DNA of 64,000 nt from Nocardioides sp. GTDB lineage: Bacteria; Actinomycetota; Actinomycetes; Propionibacteriales; Nocardioidaceae. Shown one piece after another: positions 15,001-23,901 of the stretch (the stretch's first letter is position 1; the number at the start of each line of letters is the position of its first letter). The position numbers and the translations under genes were made by a program. The notes below the pieces were generated by a model. The model saw only the letters and a list, made by a program, of their open reading frames with translations, made no database searches and was not told the origin of the DNA. Location: positions 106,291 through 170,290 of the forward strand of contig NZ_JASLGR010000061.1 in assembly GCF_030150155.1 (NCBI RefSeq), given 5' to 3'.

Positions 15001-15261
15001 GTGGCACGGATTCTTGCGTGGACGCCGGGCGGCTGGGACGACTACGTTCATTCGCAACAGGCGGACCGAACGCTGGGCAAACGGATCAACCGACTTCTCA
15101 CCGACGTTCTTCGCGACCCGTTCGAAGGCATCGGGAAGCCTGAGCCACTGAAGTACGGCGCGCCGAACGCCTGGTCACGACGCATCACCGAGGAGCACCG
15201 ACTGGTGTACCTCGTCCACGACGACCAGATCGTCGTCCTCCAGGCGCGCTACCACTACTGA
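15001..15261 (+). CDS. yoeB: YoeB/Txe-family mRNA interferase toxin
   Basis: An 86-residue RelE-superfamily toxin that cleaves mRNA in the ribosome A site. It starts with GTG (MARILAWTPGGWDDY). The catalytic set of YoeB is intact: the acidic residue in GKPEPLKY, the arginine in WSRRITEEHRLVY and the penultimate histidine in ARYHY. The length matches the family (84-88). Unlike the neighbouring FitB-like toxin it looks fully functional. It is convergent with pcaJ, and a hairpin separates the two. Confidence 0.92.
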   Translation: MARILAWTPGGWDDYVHSQQADRTLGKRINRLLTDVLRDPFEGIGKPEPLKYGAPNAWSRRITEEHRLVYLVHDDQIVVLQARYHY

Positions 15262-15267
15262 CAGCTA

Positions 15268-15300
15268 CCAGCGGGCCAAGGCCTCACCTCAGCCCGCTGG
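15268..15300. terminator. Bidirectional hairpin between yoeB and pcaJ
   Basis: CCAGCGGGC (15268-15276) and GCCCGCTGG (15292-15300) form a perfect 9-bp stem with a 15-base loop in the 57-base gap between two convergent stop codons. It has no T-run. Confidence 0.6.
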
Positions 15301-15318
15301 AGTGTCCCAGGCTTCCGA

Positions 15319-15969
15319 TCAGAGCAGCGTGATCGGCAGCCGCTCAGCCAGCTCCGCCACCGAGATGCCGTACGTCTCCCGCACGCGCGCGCCCGCGGGA
15401 GACAGATCGAAGACGCCGTAGTCGGTGTAGATCCGGCTGACGCAGCCCACGCCGGTCAGCGGCATCGTGCACGCCTCGACCAGCTTGGCGTCGCCGTTCT
15501 TGGTGAACAGCGTCATCATCACGTAGACGTCCTTCGCCCCGATGGCCAGATCCATCGCCCCACCGACGGCGGGGATGTCGCCGGGCTTGCCGGTCGACCA
15601 ATTGGCCAGGTCGCCGGTGGCCGAGACCTGGAAGGCGCCCAGCACGCAGACGTCGAGGTGACCGCCGCGCATCATCGCGAACGAGTCGGCGTGGTGGAAG
15701 TACGAGCAACCCGGCGTCTCGATGACGGGGACCTTGCCGGCGTTGGTGAGGTCGGCGTCGACCTCGTCGCCCTCGGCCTTGCGGCCCATCCCAAGCATGC
15801 CGTTCTCGGTGTGCAGGACCACCCCCAGCTCGGCGGGGAGATGGTCGGCGATCTTGGTCGGCTGGCCGATGCCGAGGTTCACGAACGACCCCTCGGGGAT
15901 GTCGCGGGCGATCACCTCGGCGAGCTCGTCCATCGAGAGCGGACCGCGGTCCAGGTGTTCAACGGTCAT
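15319..15969 (-). CDS. pcaJ: 3-oxoadipate CoA-transferase subunit B
   Basis: A 216-residue class I CoA-transferase beta subunit, which with PcaI moves CoA from succinyl-CoA to 3-oxoadipate. The catalytic glutamate lies in the conserved HTENGMLGMG segment, after VNLGIGQPTKIADHL. The C-terminus contains TGVGCVSRIYTDYGVFD. The frame is open well upstream, but the ATG at 15969 (MTVEHLDRG) shares one base with the stop of pcaI, so it is chosen. A ketoacid transferase for another substrate (acetoacetate) is the main alternative. The thiolase alongside and the pcaHGBL block 8 kb away favour beta-ketoadipate. Confidence 0.88.
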   Translation of the reverse strand: MTVEHLDRGPLSMDELAEVIARDIPEGSFVNLGIGQPTKIADHLPAELGVVLHTENGMLGMGRKAEGDEVDADLTNAGKVPVIETPGCSYFHHADSFAMMRGGHLDVCVLGAFQVSATGDLANWSTGKPGDIPAVGGAMDLAIGAKDVYVMMTLFTKNGDAKLVEACTMPLTGVGCVSRIYTDYGVFDLSPAGARVRETYGISVAELAERLPITLL

Positions 15970-16663
15970 CAGCGGGCTCCCTGCACGGTGTAGTGGCGGG
16001 CCTCCACGGCGACCACGCGGTCGACGTAGATGCTCGGGGTGACGATCGCCTCGGGGTCGAGCGTGCCGGTCTCGACGATCTCGTTGACCTGGACGAGGGT
16101 GGTCGCAGCCGCAGTGGCCATCACGGGGCCGAAGTTCCGCGCGGTCTTGCGGTAGACCAGGTTGCCCATCCGGTCGGACTGGTGGGCGCTGATCAGGGCG
16201 TAGTCGCCCTTGATCGGGTACTCCAGGATGTAGTCGCGGCCCTCGATCGTGCGGGTCTCGCGGCCCTCGGCCAGCGGGGTGCCGACGCCGGTCGGGCAGA
16301 AGAACGCCCCGATTCCGGCACCCGCGGCACGCATCCGCTCCGCGAGGTTGCCCTGCGGCACGACCTCGAGCTCGATCTTGCCCGCGCGGTAGAGCTCGTC
16401 GAAGACGTAGGAGTCGACCTGGCGCGGGAACGAGCACAGGATCTTGCGCACCCGACCGGCCTTGAGCAGCGCGGCGAGACCGACCTCGGCATTGCCGGCG
16501 TTGTTGGCGACGATGGTCAGGTCCTTGGCGCCCTGGCGGATCAGGGCGTCGATCAGGTCGAACGGCATGCCCGCGAGACCGAAGCCGCCGACCAGGACGG
16601 TGGCACCGTCCTCGATGCCGGCGACGGCCTCATCGGTGGTGTCCAGGATGGAGGTCTTGGCCA

Positions 16664-16664
<1 letters not shown>
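15969..16664 (-). CDS. pcaI: 3-oxoadipate CoA-transferase subunit A
   Basis: A 231-residue class I CoA-transferase alpha subunit. It begins MAKTSILDTTDEAVAGIEDGATVLVGGFGLAGMP (typical start, quoted only as a short landmark: VLVGGFGLAG), then LTIVANNAG, CSFPRQVDSYVFDELYRAGKIELEVVPQG and GVGTPLAEGRE. It forms a heterotetramer with PcaJ. Its ATG shares one base with the TGA of pcaF (16664), so the order of translation is pcaF-pcaI-pcaJ in one operon. Confidence 0.88.
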
Positions 16665-17869
<1,205 letters not shown>

Positions 17870-17902
17870 GCCTGCCACGGTAGTCACCGCCGTCCATATG
17901 CT

Positions 17903-17920
17903 GAAGTATCAATATCCTTC
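17903..17920. promoter_or_regulatory. Interrupted dyad in the pcaF/LysR divergent promoter
   Basis: The 18 bases from 17903 to 17920 run GAAGTAT-CAAT-ATCCTTC, an interrupted dyad (GAAG-N-AT ... AT-N-CTTC) in the 85-base gap between pcaF and the LysR gene. LysR regulators usually bind AT-rich interrupted dyads in such shared promoters, so this is the best candidate for the regulator's recognition site. Confidence 0.45.
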
Positions 17921-17954
17921 CCGATTGAGATGCCTGACGTCCTAGACTGGGCGG

Positions 17955-18845
17955 ATGGACCTGAGGCACCTGCGCTACTTCGTCGCCGTCGCCGAGGAGT
18001 GCCACTTCGGCCGCGCCGCCGAGCGGCTGCACATGGCTCAGCCGCCGCTCTCCCAGGCGATCCGACAGCTCGAGGCCGAGGTCGGCGCCACGCTGCTGCA
18101 CCGCACCACCCGACGGGTGGCGCTCACCGATGCCGGTGCCGACTACCTGGAGCAGGCCCGCGCGATCCTGGCCTCGGTCGACGAGGCGGCCCGCCGGGCG
18201 CGCCTGGTGGCGTCGGGAGCGACAGGTCATCTGGCGTTGGGGTGCGTCGGTTCAGCGACGTACTCGGTGCTGCCGCAGCTCTCCCGGCACCTGTCCGCCG
18301 AGCTGCCCGGGGTGGAGTTCTCGTTCCGCGGGGAGATGCTGGTCCCCGACCAGATCGCGGCGCTGCGCTCGGGCGAGATCGACGTCGCCCTGCTGCGCCC
18401 GCCCGTCGGCGACGCCTCCCTCGCGGCGGCGACGCTGCGCCGCGACCGGCTGGTGGTGGCGCTACCGGCGGACCATCCGCTGGCCGAGCGCGAGCGACTC
18501 GCCCCGACCGACCTGGCCGGCGTGGACCTGATCATCCACTCCGCCGAGCGGCGTTCGGTGATGTACGACGTCGTGCTGCGGCTCGCCCACGAGGCGGGCG
18601 TCGACCCACGCGTGCGTCACGAGGTCGGCGAGACGTCGACGCTGATCACCCTGGTCGCCGGCGGGCTCGGTGCGGCGATCGTGCCCGAGCCGGTGACGGC
18701 CCTGGCCCTGGAGGGGGTGACGTACCGCCCTCTCGCCGAGCCGGCGGCCACGATCGACCTGGCGGTGGCCTACCGCGCCGACCGCGACGAGGCCCATCTG
18801 GGCCGAACTGTAGGCATCATCCAAGAACTGATCACCGATCATTGA
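17955..18845 (+). CDS. LysR-family regulator, likely of pcaFIJ
   Basis: A 296-residue LysR regulator. The winged helix-turn-helix spans about residues 1-60 (MDLRHLRYFVAVAEE, then RAAERLHMAQPPLSQAIRQLE and RTTRRVALTDAG), with a linker helix and the inducer-binding domain from about 90 (GCVGSATYSVLPQLSRHL). The helix-turn-helix and the linker to GxVGSA resemble CatR/CatM/PcaQ-type regulators that sense muconate or related acids. It is transcribed away from pcaF with an 85-base gap, the classic arrangement for activation of the divergent operon and self-repression. Confidence 0.85.
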   Translation: MDLRHLRYFVAVAEECHFGRAAERLHMAQPPLSQAIRQLEAEVGATLLHRTTRRVALTDAGADYLEQARAILASVDEAARRARLVASGATGHLALGCVGSATYSVLPQLSRHLSAELPGVEFSFRGEMLVPDQIAALRSGEIDVALLRPPVGDASLAAATLRRDRLVVALPADHPLAERERLAPTDLAGVDLIIHSAERRSVMYDVVLRLAHEAGVDPRVRHEVGETSTLITLVAGGLGAAIVPEPVTALALEGVTYRPLAEPAATIDLAVAYRADRDEAHLGRTVGIIQELITDH

Positions 18846-18894
18846 CGAGGTTCCACTTGCCGGAACGCGGCGCTTGACGGGGGTCGCCGCCGGT

Positions 18895-18929
18895 TTGACA
18901 AGTCCGCTCTAGCACGGTGTTAACGTTAA
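18895..18929 (+). promoter_or_regulatory. Promoter with overlapping palindrome ahead of the CitE-like gene
   Basis: A perfect -35 box TTGACA (18895-18900) is followed after 17 bases by TGTTAA (18918-18923) as -10 box. The perfect palindrome TTAACGTTAA (18920-18929) overlaps the -10. AAGTCC-g-CTCT (18900-18910) and AGAGGACTT (18931-18939) form a wider inverted repeat around it. A repressor bound here would block the polymerase. Confidence 0.55.
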
Positions 18930-18956
18930 AAGAGGACTTGAAAGAAGAGGGCACGG

Positions 18957-19835
18957 ATGACCATCACGACCAACGAACTCACCGAGAAGCGCGCACACCG
19001 CGAGTCGGTTCGAGTCGACGACGCCAACGCCCGTTCGTGGCAGCTGGTGAACGCTCTGTGGGTGGACCAGTTCGACGACGCCCACCTCGGTCGCGCCGAC
19101 CAGATCATCCTCGACATGGAGGACGCGGTCGATGGTTCGCTGAAGGCGACCGCCCGCGAGAACGTCGTGAACTGGCTGCGCGGCGGCGGCCGGGCATGGG
19201 TGCGGATCAACGACTGGACCACGCCCGACTGGAGCGAGGACCTCGCCGCCCTGGCCGGCACCCCCGGCCTGGCCGGCGTCATGCTGGCCAAGGTCGAGGC
19301 GGCCGAGCAGGTCACCGACACCTTCCAGCGCCTCGGCGGCAACACCCCGGTGGTCGCCCTGATCGAGTCGGCGCTCGGGATCGAGGATGCGGTCTCGATC
19401 GCCCGCGCCCGCGGCACCTTCCGGCTCGCGTTCGGCTCCGGCGACTACCGCAAGGACACCGGCGCCGAGAACGACCCGCTGGCGATGGCCTACCCGCGCA
19501 CCCGGCTCGTGCTGGCCTCGCGGATCGGCAACCTGCCCGGCCCGATCGACGGCCCGACGGTGACCAAGCAGCACGCCGTGCTCCGTGACGGCTGTGCCGA
19601 CGCGGTCGCGATGGGCATGACCGGCAAGCTCTGCCTCGACCTCGACGCCCCCGCGGTGATCAACGAGTCGATCGCCCCCACCCCGGCCGACGTCGCCTGG
19701 GCCCTGGACTTCCTGACGAAGTTCGAGGAGGACGGTCGCGTGATCCGCGACGGCTCCGACAAGCCGCGTCTGGCGCGGGCCGAGACGATCAAGGCACGTG
19801 CCGCGATCTTCCGGATCCAGCCCTCCGCAGTCTGA
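18957..19835 (+). CDS. CitE-like HpcH/HpaI-family C-C lyase
   Basis: A 292-residue TIM-barrel protein of the HpcH/HpaI aldolase and citrate-lyase beta (CitE-like) family, which cleaves or forms C-C bonds in malyl-, citramalyl- or related CoA esters with Mg2+. Visible family elements are LILDMEDAV-type sequence (IILDMEDAVDGS), VMLAKVEAAEQV, ALIESALGIEDAV with the metal-binding glutamate, and FGSGDYRKDTG. AGAAGAGGGC precedes the ATG at 18957. It has its own promoter and stands alone between the two pca blocks. It may handle a CoA product of one of the local pathways; the substrate cannot be read from the sequence. Confidence 0.8.
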   Translation: MTITTNELTEKRAHRESVRVDDANARSWQLVNALWVDQFDDAHLGRADQIILDMEDAVDGSLKATARENVVNWLRGGGRAWVRINDWTTPDWSEDLAALAGTPGLAGVMLAKVEAAEQVTDTFQRLGGNTPVVALIESALGIEDAVSIARARGTFRLAFGSGDYRKDTGAENDPLAMAYPRTRLVLASRIGNLPGPIDGPTVTKQHAVLRDGCADAVAMGMTGKLCLDLDAPAVINESIAPTPADVAWALDFLTKFEEDGRVIRDGSDKPRLARAETIKARAAIFRIQPSAV

Positions 19836-19841
19836 CCCCTT

Positions 19842-19892
19842 CGATCGGCGTAGCGTGACAGTCACCTGGTGACGGTCACGCTACGCCGATCG
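19842..19892. repeat. Perfect 18-bp inverted repeat with inner palindrome
   Basis: CGATCGGCGTAGCGTGAC (19842-19859) and GTCACGCTACGCCGATCG (19875-19892) are perfect complements around a 15-base loop that itself contains the palindrome GTCACCTGGTGAC. It begins 6 bases after the stop of the lyase gene and most likely acts as its terminator, although no T-run follows. The length and perfection are well above other hairpins in the window. Confidence 0.7.
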
Positions 19893-19954
19893 TGCATGTT
19901 GAGGACGGTGCACCGGAGCCGTCAGACCACCGGTGGCCCTGAGAGACTGGTGCC

Positions 19955-20392
19955 GTGAAGTTCTCCGACCACGAGCTGACCCTCGCCGCCGACGCCGGGG
20001 CGCGGTTCCTCTTCGCCGCCCGCCAGATGCCGTGGCGGCGCGGGAGCGTCGCGGCGCGCTGGAAGGCGATGAAGCCCGCCCAGAAGTACCCGCACCGCTC
20101 CGCTGCGGGTGAGTTGGTGCTGCCCGCGTTGGCGGCCCTGCCCGAGCGGGACACCCCTGGCGAGGTGCCGACCTTCACCGCCGATGAGCTGGCCGCTGCG
20201 GCCCGGGACGGCGCGCGAGCGGCGTACGAGCAGGGTGGGCGCAGCTGGACCGACCTCGGCGAGAAGAAGCAGGCCCGCCGGGCGGCGGTGACCCTGGTGG
20301 TGCTGCGCGCCGCGGTCGCGGGACTGCCGCGCCGGGCCAACCCGCAGGCGCCGCCCGCGGTGCCCGACTTCGTCCCCGACGACCTGATCTGA
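19955..20392 (+). CDS. Hypothetical protein, 145 residues
   Basis: I do not recognise a family. The protein starts with GTG (MKFSDHELTLAADAGARFLF), is Ala/Arg-rich and looks helical, with a basic middle (WRRGSVAARWKAMKPAQKYPHR) and a second helical block ending in VTLVVLRAAVAGL. There is no signal peptide or convincing membrane span. Codon third positions are GC-rich. It ends 6 bases before the NERD-domain gene, so the two probably form one transcript and may work together. Confidence 0.65.
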   Translation: MKFSDHELTLAADAGARFLFAARQMPWRRGSVAARWKAMKPAQKYPHRSAAGELVLPALAALPERDTPGEVPTFTADELAAAARDGARAAYEQGGRSWTDLGEKKQARRAAVTLVVLRAAVAGLPRRANPQAPPAVPDFVPDDLI

Positions 20393-20398
20393 GCCCGC

Positions 20399-21139
20399 GT
20401 GCCCTCCGAGAACGACGAGATCGCCGCCCTCAAGGCGGCACTCGCCGCGCAGAGCGCCGAGCTGGAGGCGACCCGCGCCGCGCTGGAAGAAGCCCGCAGC
20501 GGTACGCCGTCACCGGCACGCCCCGCTGCCCGTCCGGCCCCGCGCTGGCGCGAGAGTGACTCCGGCGCCTGGACCTGTGCCGTCGGCCGCGCCGTGACGC
20601 GTGGCGAGGAACGACTCGCGGCCCTGCCCTGGCCCGACGGCTGGCTGTTGGCGTTCGGCTTCGAGATCGCCGACCACACCCGCACCCGCGAGGTCGACGC
20701 GCTGGTGATCGCCCCCGGCGGCGTGCTCGTGATCGAGCAGAAGGACACCGCCGCCCGGGGCCGGCTGGAGCTGACCGCCAACGGTCCCGCCCTGGTCGAC
20801 GGGGTCGAGGTGCCGCGGCTGAGCGGCGCGCTGCGGCAGGCGCGGCTACCGGCGCAGATGCTCAGCACGGCACTGCGCGAGCACGGCGTCCGCGGCGGCT
20901 ACGTCTCCGCGATGCTCTCGATCCACGGGCGGGTGACGCTGCGTGCCGAGCAGATCGGCGGGGTGCACGTCGTACCGACGGCGCAGCTCGTCCGTGCGGC
21001 CGCCTCCCTGCTGAAGGTCCGCGACCCCGAGGAGACGCTCACCGCCGGGACAGTGCTGGGCGTGCTGAACGCGGTCGGCCTCCCGCTGACCGGGCTCCCG
21101 CCGCTGACCGAGATCGGGTTCCCCGAGACCACCTGGTGA
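20399..21139 (+). CDS. NERD-domain (nuclease-related) protein
   Basis: A 246-residue protein starting with GTG. Residues 5-35 form an Ala/Glu-rich coiled-coil-like helix, followed by a Pro-rich linker. Residues 60-200 resemble a nuclease-related domain of the PD-(D/E)xK type: GEERL near 75, EVDALVIAPGGVLVIEQKD near 105 with the D...ExK arrangement, then GALRQARLPAQ and VSAMLSIHG. The E-x-K pair suggests it could still cleave nucleic acid. Its stop codon TGA (21137-21139) is fused to the first unit of a 22-bp repeat array. Confidence 0.6.
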   Translation: MPSENDEIAALKAALAAQSAELEATRAALEEARSGTPSPARPAARPAPRWRESDSGAWTCAVGRAVTRGEERLAALPWPDGWLLAFGFEIADHTRTREVDALVIAPGGVLVIEQKDTAARGRLELTANGPALVDGVEVPRLSGALRQARLPAQMLSTALREHGVRGGYVSAMLSIHGRVTLRAEQIGGVHVVPTAQLVRAAASLLKVRDPEETLTAGTVLGVLNAVGLPLTGLPPLTEIGFPETTW

Positions 21140-21269
21140 CTTCCGGGTTCACCACCGCCGAGATCCGGGTTCACCACCACCGACTTCCGGGTTCAGCACC
21201 ACCGAGATCCGGGTTCACCACCACCGACTTCCGGGTTCAGCACCACCGACTTGCGGGTTCAGCACCACT
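21138..21269 (+). repeat. 22-bp tandem repeat array 1 (6 units)
   Basis: Six exact 22-bp units start at 21138, 21160, 21182, 21204, 21226 and 21248. Each unit is GA(C/G)(T/A)T-CCGGGTTCA-(C/G)CACC plus variable bases; unit 6 has G for C in TTGCGGG. Unit 1 contains the last two bases of the NERD gene stop codon, and unit 6 contains the stop codon (TCA on this strand, 21259-21261) of the facing gene. Units 3, 5 and 6 carry CAGCACC, units 1, 2 and 4 CACCACC. Confidence 0.92.
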
Positions 21270-22056
21270 CCCGCGGCCCGTGGGGCGCGAGCTCCAGATC
21301 GGCGTACACCACCGACGCACGCGTGCTGATCTGACGGCACGCCTTCCGGAAGTCGACCCGCCGATATTCGATATCGATCACCCGGGAGCCGAAGTGCGCA
21401 AGATACGGACCGCATTCGTTCCATTGGGCGCATGATTCAGCGATGGCGACGTCGAAGCCGAGCTTGCGGCCGTCGAAGTCGGCGCGGTTCTTCTGCCCGG
21501 CCGCGAGGCCCGAGCGGTGCGCGATCCCGACCAGGGTACGGGCGAACGCGTTCGCGTGCCGGGCCTTGATCAGGCCACGGGAGCGGCTGAACGAGTTGAA
21601 GTTGTCGAACTCGACCGCTTGATACCCCGCCTTCGCGCACCCGCGGATCCACCCGCCGACGATCCGGGCGAGCCGCGTGCGCTTGGACGCCCGGGAGATG
21701 TCGAGCAGCCACTCGTCGGGCCATTCCTTGTCGATCACGGGCTTGCCGCCGCGCCGCAGGATCAGGCTGGGCCGCGCGCGCCAGTACACCTTCGCGCCGG
21801 GCTGGGTCTGGAACGCGTTGACGTAACAGATGTTGTAGAGCCCCGCCGCCGGAGCCTCCGTCGAGTCGCGTACGACGATGCCGACGTTCGCAGCCGGGGC
21901 GTACCCGCCACCGAGCTGGTAGTCCACGTCGACCCCGACGGGCAGCGGTGTGATCGCCGGCTCGGCCGCATGCGAGGCGGGCAGGCCGACCGCACTTCCG
22001 CACACCACCATCGCCGCCATCGCCAGCCCAGTCATCCGCCGCCACGTTCGCCCCAC
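21259..22056 (-). CDS. Secreted GH114-like (polygalactosaminidase-type) protein
   Basis: A 265-residue exported protein with an N-terminal signal peptide (MTGLAMAAMVVCGSAVGLPASHA, counting from the internal ATG at 22035). The mature part resembles the TIM-barrel family of endo-alpha-1,4-polygalactosaminidases (GH114): VDYQLGGGYAP, YNICYVNAFQTQP, EWLLDIS, GYQAVEFDNFNSFSRS and GLAAGQKNRADF. The acidic residue in VEFDNFNS and the one in EWPDEW are candidate catalytic residues. The frame opens with GTG at 22056. A paralogue follows directly upstream, also on the - strand. It may trim a galactosaminogalactan-like exopolysaccharide, which is inference from the family. Confidence 0.7.
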   Translation of the reverse strand: MGRTWRRMTGLAMAAMVVCGSAVGLPASHAAEPAITPLPVGVDVDYQLGGGYAPAANVGIVVRDSTEAPAAGLYNICYVNAFQTQPGAKVYWRARPSLILRRGGKPVIDKEWPDEWLLDISRASKRTRLARIVGGWIRGCAKAGYQAVEFDNFNSFSRSRGLIKARHANAFARTLVGIAHRSGLAAGQKNRADFDGRKLGFDVAIAESCAQWNECGPYLAHFGSRVIDIEYRRVDFRKACRQISTRASVVYADLELAPHGPREWC

Positions 22057-22127
22057 GCCAGCATCGTGCCGACGCCGGGCGGTGCCCTGGCGGCCGGGCG
22101 GGTCCCGGGTCCGCGCGGCGGCTCAGC

Positions 22128-22979
22128 TCAGCACCACTCCCGGGGCCCGTGGGGCGTGAGCTCAAGATCGGCGTACACCACCGACGCACGCGAGCCGATC
22201 TGACGGCACGCGGTGGCGAAGTCGGACCGCCGGTACTCCACATCGATCACGTGATCCCCGAAGTGCGCCAGGTAGGAACCGCACTCGTCCCACTCCGCGC
22301 ACGATTCGGCGATCGCGAAGTCGAAGCCCACCGTCCGCCCGTCGAAGTCGGCCCGGTTCTTCTGCCCTGCGGCCAGGCCGGCGTCGTGGGCGAGGGAGAC
22401 GATCGCCCTCGCGAAGGCATCAGCGTCGTCGGTGCTGATCGCACCGTGCGAGCGGCTGAACGAGTCGAGGTTGTCGAACTCGACGGCCTGATACCCGGCC
22501 TTCGCGCAGCCGGCGATCCATCCCCCGACGATCCGCACCAGCCGTTGGCGCTTCGCCGCCGTCGAGATGTCGAGGAGCCACTCGTCGGGCCAGTCCGGGT
22601 TGGCGACGGGCTTCCCGTCCTGCCGCAGCACCAGGTCCTGCCGAGCGTTCCAGAACGCCGCGGTCCCGGGCTGGGTCTGAAACGCGTTGAGGTAACACAC
22701 GTTGTAGAGCCCCGTCGCGGGCTTGTCCGTCGAATCCCGTACGACGATCCGAACGCCCGACTCCGGGGCGTATCCGCCACCGAGCTGGTAGTCGGCACGC
22801 GCTCCTGCGGGCGGCAACGAGATGGGTGCGGCGCTGCTTGAGGACGCCGGGGGTGCACCCGAGCCGCTGTCGTCGCTACCGCACGCGCTCACCGTCAACC
22901 CCGCCGCCAGGACGGCCACCGCCGCCGCGCCCCTCTTCCATCGCCGCACGTGCCCATGGTGCCAAGGCGCCGAAGCCAC
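22128..22979 (-). CDS. GH114-like lipoprotein, paralogue of the neighbouring gene
   Basis: A 283-residue protein very similar to the gene at 21259-22056: both have DYQLGGGYAP, AFQTQPG, WPDEWLLDIS, GYQAVEFDN, SFSRS, GLAAGQKNRADFDGR and the C-terminus HGPREWC. This copy has a lipoprotein signal (AVLAAGLTVSACGS) with the lipobox cysteine and a Ser-rich linker, so it should be membrane-anchored, while the sister is freely secreted. AGGAG lies 4 bases before the GTG at 22979; a GTG at 22949 (VRRWKRG) is an alternative start. A tandem duplication with changed anchoring is the simplest history. Confidence 0.72.
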   Translation of the reverse strand: MASAPWHHGHVRRWKRGAAAVAVLAAGLTVSACGSDDSGSGAPPASSSSAAPISLPPAGARADYQLGGGYAPESGVRIVVRDSTDKPATGLYNVCYLNAFQTQPGTAAFWNARQDLVLRQDGKPVANPDWPDEWLLDISTAAKRQRLVRIVGGWIAGCAKAGYQAVEFDNLDSFSRSHGAISTDDADAFARAIVSLAHDAGLAAGQKNRADFDGRTVGFDFAIAESCAEWDECGSYLAHFGDHVIDVEYRRSDFATACRQIGSRASVVYADLELTPHGPREWC

Positions 22980-22992
22980 CGCGCTCCTGCGA

Positions 22993-23080
22993 GTGGTGAA
23001 CCCGGATCTCGGCCGTGGTGAACCCGGATCTCGGCCGTGGTGAACCCGGATCTCGCGCGTGGTGAACCCGGATTTCGCTA
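22993..23080 (-). repeat. 22-bp tandem repeat array 2 (4 units)
   Basis: Four units in reverse orientation start at 22993, 23015, 23037 and 23059, each reading GTGGTGAACCCGGATCTC plus four bases on the + strand (last unit ATTTCGCTA). The last unit ends exactly with the stop codon of the IclR gene (CTA, 23078-23080). The array fills the space between that stop and the start of the lipoprotein gene, so it also covers the latter's promoter region. Confidence 0.92.
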
Positions 23081-23833
23081 GAGCTGGCGACCGATTCCCC
23101 GAGCCGCCACCTGGAGGGCCGTCACCATCCGCCCCCGGTCGCGTTGCAACGTCGGGACGACGACGCCGATCGCGGCGACGACCTCGCCGTGGCGGCGTAC
23201 GGGGACGGCGATCGAGGCTCCGCCGAGACTCATCTCCTGGTTGGTGGTGGCGACGTCGTCGCGGCGGACCCGGGCGAGCTCGGCGCGCAGGACCGCAGGG
23301 TCGGTGATGGTGTGGGCCGTGACCGGCTCCAGCCGGCCCAGCACCCGGTCGACGACGGCGGCCGGAGCGTGGGCGAGCAGGACCTTGCCGACCCCGGTGG
23401 AGTACAGCGGCAGCGAGGAGCCGACGGTGGAGACGATCTCGACCGAGGCCCGACCACGCAGCCGCTCGACGTAGAGCACCTCGTCACCGTCGCGGACGGC
23501 CAGATGGACGGTGGCGAGCGTGGCCGCGTAGAGGTCGTGCAGGAACGGCGAGGCCGCCTCCCGCAGCGGCGTCTGCACCGGGGCGAGCAGGCCGATGTCC
23601 CAGATCCGGCGTCCGATCACGTAGTCCCGGCCGCCCGAGGCCCCCGGGTCGGGCGCGAGCGCGCCCAGCGAGACCAGCTCGGCGACCATCCGGTGCGCCG
23701 TCGACAGCGGCAGCCCTGCGCGGCGGGCGATCGAGGTCAGCGAGAGCGAGCGGTGGTGCTCGTCGAAGGCGCCCAGCACGGCCAGCACCCGCCCCGTCAC
23801 CGTCGCCCCTGGCGTCCCCGTGTTCCCCGACAC
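23078..23833 (-). CDS. pcaR: IclR-family regulator, likely controls pcaHGBL
   Basis: A 251-residue IclR-type regulator. The N-terminal winged helix is at about 10-70 (VTGRVLAVLGAFDEHHRSLSL, then RRAGLPLSTAHRMVAELVS), followed by the effector domain (LYSTGVGKVLLAHAP, SLGGASIAVPVRRHGEVVAAIGVVVP). It is divergent from pcaH with a 68-base gap. The GTG at 23833 is chosen because a 17-bp palindrome lies just upstream of it; a start at 23878 would put that operator in the coding region. The name pcaR rests on position and family only. In the family the inducer is usually protocatechuate or beta-ketoadipate. Confidence 0.82.
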   Translation of the reverse strand: MSGNTGTPGATVTGRVLAVLGAFDEHHRSLSLTSIARRAGLPLSTAHRMVAELVSLGALAPDPGASGGRDYVIGRRIWDIGLLAPVQTPLREAASPFLHDLYAATLATVHLAVRDGDEVLYVERLRGRASVEIVSTVGSSLPLYSTGVGKVLLAHAPAAVVDRVLGRLEPVTAHTITDPAVLRAELARVRRDDVATTNQEMSLGGASIAVPVRRHGEVVAAIGVVVPTLQRDRGRMVTALQVAARGIGRQL

Positions 23834-23843
23834 GACCGCAATT

Positions 23844-23860
23844 CTTCCACCCGGTGGAAG
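23844..23860. promoter_or_regulatory. IclR-type operator in the pcaR-pcaH divergent promoter
   Basis: A perfect 17-bp palindrome CTTCCACC-C-GGTGGAAG lies 11 bases upstream of the regulator's GTG and 41 bases upstream of the pcaH ATG. IclR proteins bind short TTCCA/TGGAA-type palindromes. The location fits autoregulation together with control of pcaHGBL. Confidence 0.65.
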
Positions 23861-23901
23861 CCTGATGGAACACCCCACCCCAGCCGAGGAGAGTCACCAC
23901 C

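Noticed and set aside
21138..21269. CRISPR-like look of the 22-bp arrays
   Set aside because: Units are contiguous with no unique spacers, are only 22 bp, occur in six places and have no cas genes nearby.
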